Positions 1 through 3,917 of a DNA stretch of 6,451 nt are shown here, in pieces. The notes under the pieces are model-generated. The model was not told the origin of the DNA. It worked only from the letters and a program-made list of their open reading frames with translations, and searched no databases. This stretch comes from Sulfurovum sp. (GTDB lineage Bacteria; Campylobacterota; Campylobacteria; Campylobacterales; Sulfurovaceae), in NCBI GenBank assembly GCA_004377245.1, contig SOIK01000161.1, positions 1 through 6,451 on the forward strand, given 5' to 3'. Both the position numbers and the translations under genes were made by a program. Each line of letters opens with the position of its first letter. Positions within the stretch are counted from its first letter, which is position 1.

Positions 1-408
1 ATAGGCTGGGAAACAGGTACTTTGATTACCACAGTACTTGATATAGTACATAATGGCATGGATATCGCCATTTTAGACTCTTCTGCAGAAGCCCATATGC
101 CCGATACCATCATTATGCCCTATCGTGCAGAAGTAAGAGGCTCTGGAGAAGCAGGAGAAAAAGCACATACTTATCGTCTTGCAGGTAACACCTGTTTGGC
201 TGGAGATATTATGGGTGACTATAGTTTTGATACCCCATTAAACATAGGAGACAAAGTCATCTTTGAAGACCAGATGCACTATACTATGGTTAAAGCCACT
301 ACGTTTAACGGTATAAAACTTCCAAGCATCGCTATAGAAAAAGAGGATGGAAAGGTGGAAGTTATACGGGAGTTTGGATATGAAGATTTCAAGGGGAGAC
401 TTTCTTAA
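1..408 (+). CDS. nspC: Carboxynorspermidine decarboxylase, C-terminal part (5' end outside window)
   Basis: This is the last 135 codons of a pyridoxal-phosphate (PLP)-dependent fold-III decarboxylase that makes norspermidine or spermidine from the carboxy precursor. The reading frame is open to the first base of the window (it begins Ile-Gly-Trp-Glu), so the ATG/ATT codons near position 22 are not the start. Family signatures visible are TTVLDIVHNGMDIAILD, a Cys at 193-195 and Asp at 205-207 in NTCLAGDIMGDY, and FEDQMHYTMVK followed by TTFNGI. In this family the Cys and Asp help form the active site across the dimer interface. The N-terminal barrel with the PLP lysine is not in the window. 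The gene ends 29 bases from the convergent kinase stop codon, and no terminator hairpin is visible in that gap. The last 252 bases recur as a fragment at 3467-3718. NspC is typical of the polyamine route used by Campylobacterota and Vibrio. Confidence 0.93.
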   Translation: MGWETGTLITTVLDIVHNGMDIAILDSSAEAHMPDTIIMPYRAEVRGSGEAGEKAHTYRLAGNTCLAGDIMGDYSFDTPLNIGDKVIFEDQMHYTMVKATTFNGIKLPSIAIEKEDGKVEVIREFGYEDFKGRLS

Positions 409-437
409 GAGTACACCTGTCAAAATATTAGATGCTT

Positions 438-3080
438 TTAGGCTTCACCCTCAACGATTCTATCTTCAAAATACTCTTGCAGAAGTACATTTAATTTCTC
501 TAACTGTATAGGTTTTGAGAGATAACTATCCATACCTGCACCTATATATTTCTCTCTATCACCAACAAGTGCATTTGCTGTTAAAGCAACGATAGGTGTA
601 TGTGTTTTATTGTTATGTCTTTCATAACTTAAGATATTTCCAGTCGCTTCCATGCCACCCATGACAGGCATTTGAATATCCATAAATATCATATCATATT
701 CATTTTCCATACGGTGTTCAAGAGCCTCTTTACCATTATTTGCAATACTTACCTCTACACCAAGTCTATTAAGTACATTGAGTATCAGTTTTTGGTTAAT
801 GAGATTATCTTCTGCAACTAATACATGTACATTTTCAAAGGTGATTTTTTTCTCAGTCTCTGAGAGATCCTCTTGATCACTAAGTGCTTTAAGTGTTTTT
901 GTAAAGTTTATCGGCTTATAGAGTATCCTGTCTATACGCGATTTGTATCGCTTTAGATTTCTCTTCTGATCTCCTGTTGACATCAGCACTATCTTTGTGT
1001 CAAAATCCAAGAACTGCTTAATTTCATCCCCTCTATGACGGAATTTATTATCAATAAAAAGGATATCAGGAAGTTTTGAGCTATCTCTTGATGCTAACAA
1101 TGATTCTTCCGTATAACGCTCTATTTTTGCTCCGGTATAAGCGATATATGATTCAAGATTCTTATTGATATAATATTCTTCATCTATATGTGGGTTGAGA
1201 ATACCAACAGTGTATGAACTCATATCAACAACTTCTCTTCTTCTAGCTGTTTCAGGTTTTATAAGTATCAGAGTAAAGTAGAAAGAAGATCCTTCATCTT
1301 TAACACTCCAAATATTCAGTTTTCCACCCATAAGTTCAACAAATCTACCTGAAATAGACAACCCTAGACCTGTACCGCCATACTTTCTACTGGTACTTAC
1401 ATCTGCTTGGGAGAAGGCATCAAATATATTCTTTCTTTGCTCCTTAGTGATACCAATACCTGTATCAGAAACTTCAAACTTAACTTCCACTTCATCCCTA
1501 TTCTCAGAGACCTTCTCAATACTTACATTCACCTCACCATTTTTGGAAGTAAACTTAATCGCATTACTCACAAGGTTCACGATTATTTGAGATATCTTCG
1601 TAGGATCACCTATAAGTAATGTAGGTAGCTGGGGATCTAAAAAAATGTTAAAGTCAATATTCTCTTCTGCAGCCTTAGCAGCATATGACTCAACAGCAGC
1701 TTCAAAGCTATCTACAGGATCAAACTCTATACTCTCTAGCTCTATCTTCTGTGCTTTTATTTTAGAGAAATCAAGAATATCATTTACAATAGTTAACAGA
1801 TTTGCAGAACTCTTCTCTATCACTGAGATAAATTCCGCTTGTTCCTCTTTATCATCAGTCTCTTTCAGTAAATTCGTAAATCCAACGATCCCATTGAGAG
1901 GGGTACGTATCTCGTGAGACATATTCGCAAGGAAAAGGTCTTTTGTCTGATTAGCATCTTTAATGGCTTGGATTAAAAACTTATAAATATGATCAACCTT
2001 CCCACTTTCAATCAATCTTTTAATCTCTTTTTGTTGATTTTCATTAAAAACCAACTCTATATCTTTTAAAGTATCTTCAGAAATCTGTCTATCTTTATCT
2101 TTTTTATTATATATTACAAAAAGTCTAAGCAGAAGAAGAAGTAATAGCAATATCCCTACTCCATACTTTATCATGTCCATTCTACTTGATGATATATACT
2201 CTTGTTCTATTTTTTGTATCTCGGTATGCAGTAGTGACTGTACTTGGGTAAAGTAGTCCATTTTTTTATTTATCTGATTTTCCCACCCCATAACAGAAAC
2301 AGAGTACTCTCCTTTTCTTGCTTCATACAAAATCATATCACGCTCTTCTGAAATGATAGTATTAAATTCTTCTACTGAAAGTAGTTCTTTAAGTTTTAAA
2401 GCTACTGTACTATCTGCTAATGTATTAAACGGAGGTAAGATGTCTTTACCTATAAATTGCTTCCAAAGTGCAATATCTGTATCACTCATTTTTCTTGATC
2501 CGAGTAAAACAGAGTAGATACTTGTATTCTCCAATACACTGTTCTCTCTAAGCTCTGTGTACTTCGTATACATCGATAGATAACTTTTTATTAGCTCTGA
2601 CTTTTGAGCCGTAGAAATATCTTTTAATATCTCTAAAAATGACTCAAAAATCTTACTATGGTAAGCGTGAAAAAAGATATTTCTATAATCGGCACTTACA
2701 TCATCTACATCTTTTCTCACATGATTGAGCTCCATAGTAATCAATTTCATCTGTTTACTATAGATTGCATACGCATTGTTGTGTTTTACAAATCTATTTA
2801 ATCCTATTAAAGCAAGATCAACTGTATCTCTTGTCTCTTTAAGTTTATCGAGATCACTTTTTCTTTGTGTGACCAAATAACTAACACTATTCATTCTCTC
2901 AGATTCTATCTCATAAAGTACAGATTCCACTTTTTCTAAAAGGAAAAAAAGTTTTGTACTGTTTTGTACAGTGATATACCTCTGATAAGAGAGATATGTA
3001 TAATAAGATACGACCCCCAATACCAGCATTACTATAATAATAGGTAGGTTAAGTGTAATTTTATTCTTTAGTATATTCAT
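438..3080 (-). CDS. Membrane hybrid histidine kinase with NIT-like periplasmic sensor and two receiver domains
   Basis: An 880-residue inner-membrane sensor kinase. TM1 is at about residues 10-30. A mostly helical periplasmic region of about 270 residues resembles the NIT (nitrate/nitrite-sensing type) domain: it has an ERMNSVSYL motif near 61-69 and a second helical half with [21 protein letters not shown]2 is at about 305-324. The kinase core is complete: H-box [10 protein letters not shown] with His389, N-box [10 protein letters not shown] (Asn506), G1 DTGIGI (539-544), F-box IFDAF and G2 GGTGLGLS. A first receiver (about 623-730) is degenerate: it keeps ILFID (Asp677) and YKP (Lys722) but lacks the N-terminal acidic pair. 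The second receiver (about 751-870) is canonical, with Glu757/Asp758, phosphoacceptor Asp801 in [11 protein letters not shown], Thr834 and Lys856. There is no C-terminal HPt domain, so phosphotransfer would need a separate HPt protein. The ATG is preceded by AAAGGA with a 5-base spacer, and the SD overlaps the stop of the upstream peptide gene. The ligand is unknown; the NIT assignment is by pattern only. Confidence 0.93.
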   Translation of the reverse strand: MNILKNKITLNLPIIIVMLVLGVVSYYTYLSYQRYITVQNSTKLFFLLEKVESVLYEIESERMNSVSYLVTQRKSDLDKLKETRDTVDLALIGLNRFVKHNNAYAIYSKQMKLITMELNHVRKDVDDVSADYRNIFFHAYHSKIFESFLEILKDISTAQKSELIKSYLSMYTKYTELRENSVLENTSIYSVLLGSRKMSDTDIALWKQFIGKDILPPFNTLADSTVALKLKELLSVEEFNTIISEERDMILYEARKGEYSVSVMGWENQINKKMDYFTQVQSLLHTEIQKIEQEYISSSRMDMIKYGVGILLLLLLLLRLFVIYNKKDKDRQISEDTLKDIELVFNENQQKEIKRLIESGKVDHIYKFLIQAIKDANQTKDLFLANMSHEIRTPLNGIVGFTNLLKETDDKEEQAEFISVIEKSSANLLTIVNDILDFSKIKAQKIELESIEFDPVDSFEAAVESYAAKAAEENIDFNIFLDPQLPTLLIGDPTKISQIIVNLVSNAIKFTSKNGEVNVSIEKVSENRDEVEVKFEVSDTGIGITKEQRKNIFDAFSQADVSTSRKYGGTGLGLSISGRFVELMGGKLNIWSVKDEGSSFYFTLILIKPETARRREVVDMSSYTVGILNPHIDEEYYINKNLESYIAYTGAKIERYTEESLLASRDSSKLPDILFIDNKFRHRGDEIKQFLDFDTKIVLMSTGDQKRNLKRYKSRIDRILYKPINFTKTLKALSDQEDLSETEKKITFENVHVLVAEDNLINQKLILNVLNRLGVEVSIANNGKEALEHRMENEYDMIFMDIQMPVMGGMEATGNILSYERHNNKTHTPIVALTANALVGDREKYIGAGMDSYLSKPIQLEKLNVLLQEYFEDRIVEGEA

Positions 3081-3089
3081 GTCAATCCT

Positions 3090-3194
3090 TTAATATCTAG
3101 TGTCTATTTCCCAAGTATAGCCTGTTGGACAAGTACATTCTGAAGCATTTAAATAAGAAAAAAAGATTAAAAAGATTAATATTATTTTTTTCAT
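3090..3194 (-). CDS. 34-residue secreted Cys-containing micro-peptide (second of pair)
   Basis: A tiny ORF of 34 codons that is easily missed. It starts MKKIILIFLIFFSYLNA, a textbook short signal peptide (Lys-Lys, a hydrophobic run, Ala at 17), which predicts a mature tail of only 17 residues beginning SECTCPTGYTW and ending in Tyr. The tail has Cys20 and Cys22 in a CTCP motif. The ATG has a strong SD, AGGAG, 7 bases upstream. The ATG overlaps the TGA of the upstream micro-ORF as ATGA, indicating translational coupling. Its stop lies 9 bases before the kinase ATG, so it is almost certainly in the same transcript. It is not an obvious lipoprotein: the residue before the first Cys is Glu, which breaks the lipobox. 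The signal sequence, SD and coupling are seen directly; export is inferred. No known family is recognised. It looks paralogous to the preceding peptide. Confidence 0.78.
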   Translation of the reverse strand: MKKIILIFLIFFSYLNASECTCPTGYTWEIDTRY

Positions 3195-3322
3195 ATTTTA
3201 ACTCCTGTCAGTTGTTTGCCATCTTTGGAAATTTTATTCCCTATAAGAGGACAATTAGTACAAAATATTTCAGCGATGGAATAAGTAAAAAAAGTTAATG
3301 AAGCTAATAGTATTTTTTTCAA
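3191..3322 (-). CDS. 43-residue secreted Cys-x2-Cys micro-peptide, TTG start (first gene of operon)
   Basis: A 43-codon ORF starting at TTG. AAGG lies 7 bases upstream, and an in-frame stop shortly upstream rules out an ATG start. The product begins MKKILLASLTFFTYSIA, a signal peptide with a good Ser-Ile-Ala cleavage site at 17. The predicted mature part is 26 residues, starts EIFCTNCPLIGNK and ends GVKI, with Cys21 and Cys24 as CTNCP. Its TGA overlaps the next gene's ATG, and the next gene's SD sits inside its last codons. Its N-terminus, signal length and Cys-Cys-Pro motif parallel the second peptide (CTNCP against CTCP), so the two are probably diverged duplicates. It is the first gene behind the riboswitch. 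Function is unknown: possibilities include a signalling peptide, a redox or metal-binding peptide, or an accessory to the kinase. The non-ATG start and small size lower confidence; the signal peptide and coupling raise it. Confidence 0.72.
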   Translation of the reverse strand: MKKILLASLTFFTYSIAEIFCTNCPLIGNKISKDGKQLTGVKI

Positions 3323-3329
3323 AGAAAAA

Positions 3330-3349
3330 CCTTTTTAATCATCATTAAA
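3330..3349 (-). promoter_or_regulatory. Putative riboswitch expression platform: hairpin abutting the SD
   Basis: On the minus strand a perfect 6-bp hairpin, TTTAAT-GATG-ATTAAA (3349-3334), is followed immediately by AAGG, the SD of the TTG-started peptide. The SD context AAAAGGT repeats the 5' strand of riboswitch stem P1 (also AAAAGGT). The P1 3' strand, GCCTT (3370-3366), could therefore pair with either copy. The arrangement suggests translational control, with the SD freed when ligand stabilises P1. No U-tract terminator is visible here. The mechanism is inferred. Confidence 0.45.
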
Positions 3350-3363
3350 TATGAGTTTCAATA

Positions 3364-3440
3364 GTAAGGCAATCCGGCGGTCTGCAAGAGATCCGTGACT
3401 TTCCGTCCTCACTTCGCAGTGAGTTTGACCTTTTCGTTAT
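3364..3440 (-). promoter_or_regulatory. Cyclic-di-GMP-I (GEMM-I) type riboswitch
   Basis: Read on the minus strand, this matches the GEMM-I aptamer in order. It opens with AACGAAAAGGTCAAAC (consensus ACGNACAGGGCAAAC). Next is hairpin P2, CTCACT/AGTGAG, closed by the GNRA tetraloop GCGA (3408-3423). Then comes GGACGGAAAGTCACGG (consensus GGACGCAAAGCCNCGG; the intercalating A is in the AAA at about 3400-3402). Hairpin P3 follows, CGG-TCT against AGA-CCG-CCG (about 3374-3397), and the element ends GGATTGCC (consensus GGGTTGCC), which keeps the C that pairs with the ligand. P1 can form between AAGGT (3428-3432) and GCCTT (3366-3370). It lies about 45 bases upstream of the first peptide's TTG, so it should control the whole peptide-kinase operon. 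The base just before CAAAC is U rather than the usual G (position 20 in the Vibrio Vc2 structure), so ligand specificity is uncertain. Confidence 0.85.
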
Positions 3441-3444
3441 AAAA

Positions 3445-3450
3445 ATAATA
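3445..3450 (-). promoter_or_regulatory. Candidate -10 box for the peptide-kinase operon
   Basis: TATTAT on the minus strand lies just upstream of the riboswitch, so transcription would begin at about 3435-3438, right at the aptamer's 5' edge. Upstream DNA is AT-rich without a clear -35 hexamer, which is common for housekeeping promoters in Campylobacterota. Support comes from position relative to the aptamer rather than from a strong full consensus. Confidence 0.4.
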
Positions 3451-3466
3451 TCAGAGTTTATATTAA

Positions 3467-3718
3467 GAAAAGGCACATACGTACCGTCTTACAGGCAATA
3501 CATGTTTAGCTGGAGATATTATGGGTGACTATAGTTTTGATACCCCATTAAACATAGGAGACAAAGTCATCTTTGAAGACCAGATGCACTATACTATGGT
3601 TAAAGCCACTACGTTTAACGGTATAAAACTTCCTAGTATCACCATAGAAAAAGAAGATGGGAATGTGGAAGTTGTACGTGAGTTTGGGTATGAGGATTTT
3701 AAAGACAGACTCTCTTAA
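3467..3718 (+). pseudogene. nspC: Truncated duplicate of the nspC 3' end
   Basis: These 83 codons plus stop match positions 157-408 without indels, starting abruptly at Glu-Lys-Ala-His-Thr-Tyr. An in-frame TAA (3464-3466) lies directly upstream and the N-terminal catalytic barrel is absent, so no working decarboxylase can be made, although the active-site Cys and Asp of NTCLAGD remain. An internal ATG at 3521 could in principle start a 65-residue product, but it has no good SD and would be only the enzyme's tail. Bases 199-323 and 3509-3633 are identical. On either side there are 8 differences in 42 bases and 16 in 85. Of the 24 differences, 20 are at third codon positions and only 5 change the residue. 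The copy therefore diverged mostly while part of a working gene, not as a decaying relic. Confidence 0.9.
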
Positions 3719-3917
3719 ACCCGAATTATGCAATAGGATTATGAAAATAGCGTTTATGCTTGAGTTTAGGGTGTTTGCAAAAAATTTGCACCCCAAGGGC
3801 ATTTCCTCCCTTCGGTCAGGGCAGGTTAACCCAAAGGTTAATCGATGATTTTCTTGCAAATGCCCTAGGCTCAATGATAAATGATAGTTTTATGATTTCT
3901 ATTGCATATTTCGGGTT
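3718..3917. repeat. About 200-bp imperfect inverted repeat (MITE-like or bidirectional terminator)
   Basis: The left end AACCCGAATTATGCAATAG (3718-3736) and the reverse complement of the right end AACCCGAAATATGCAATAG (3917-3899) match at 18 of 19 bases. Similarity continues inward for about 70-80 bases per arm (for example AGGGTGTTTGCAA against AGGGCATTTGCAA), with many mismatches of the G:U-compatible kind. Smaller hairpins lie inside: GGGTG/CACCC (3769-3793), GGGCATTT/AAATGCCC (3797-3804 with 3858-3865) and TTAACC-CAAA-GGTTAA (3826-3841). The element fills the entire gap between the nspC fragment and tamB, and both stop codons lie in its tips. It encodes no convincing protein. It may be a non-autonomous mobile repeat that now also serves as a convergent terminator. 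Confidence 0.8.

Noticed and set aside
409..437. Terminator between nspC and the kinase gene
   Set aside because: The 29-base gap has no GC-rich stem followed by a T tract on either strand.
1407..1917. Plus-strand frames at 1407-1619 and 1645-1917
   Set aside because: Antisense shadows of the kinase catalytic domain, which has strong motif support on the other strand.
3090..3322. Micro-peptides as lipoproteins
   Set aside because: The Cys residues are preceded by Phe or Glu rather than Gly/Ala/Ser, and lie a few residues past a normal signal-peptidase I site.
3320..3343. Seven-codon leader ATG-ATT-AAA-AAG-GTT ending in TGA, overlapping the TTG start
   Set aside because: No SD upstream, and it lies within the putative hairpin and SD of the peptide gene; too short to support on sequence alone.
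409..3466. Insertion sequence, transposase or integrase explaining the inserted operon
   Set aside because: No such gene is present in the bracketed segment. The only repeats at its edges are the nspC 3' ends, so homologous recombination fits better.
3718..3917. Integron attC site
   Set aside because: The palindrome follows a gene stop like a cassette, but the ends lack proper RYYYAAC / GTTRRRY core sites (the right end reads GTTAGAA) and no integrase or cassette series is present.
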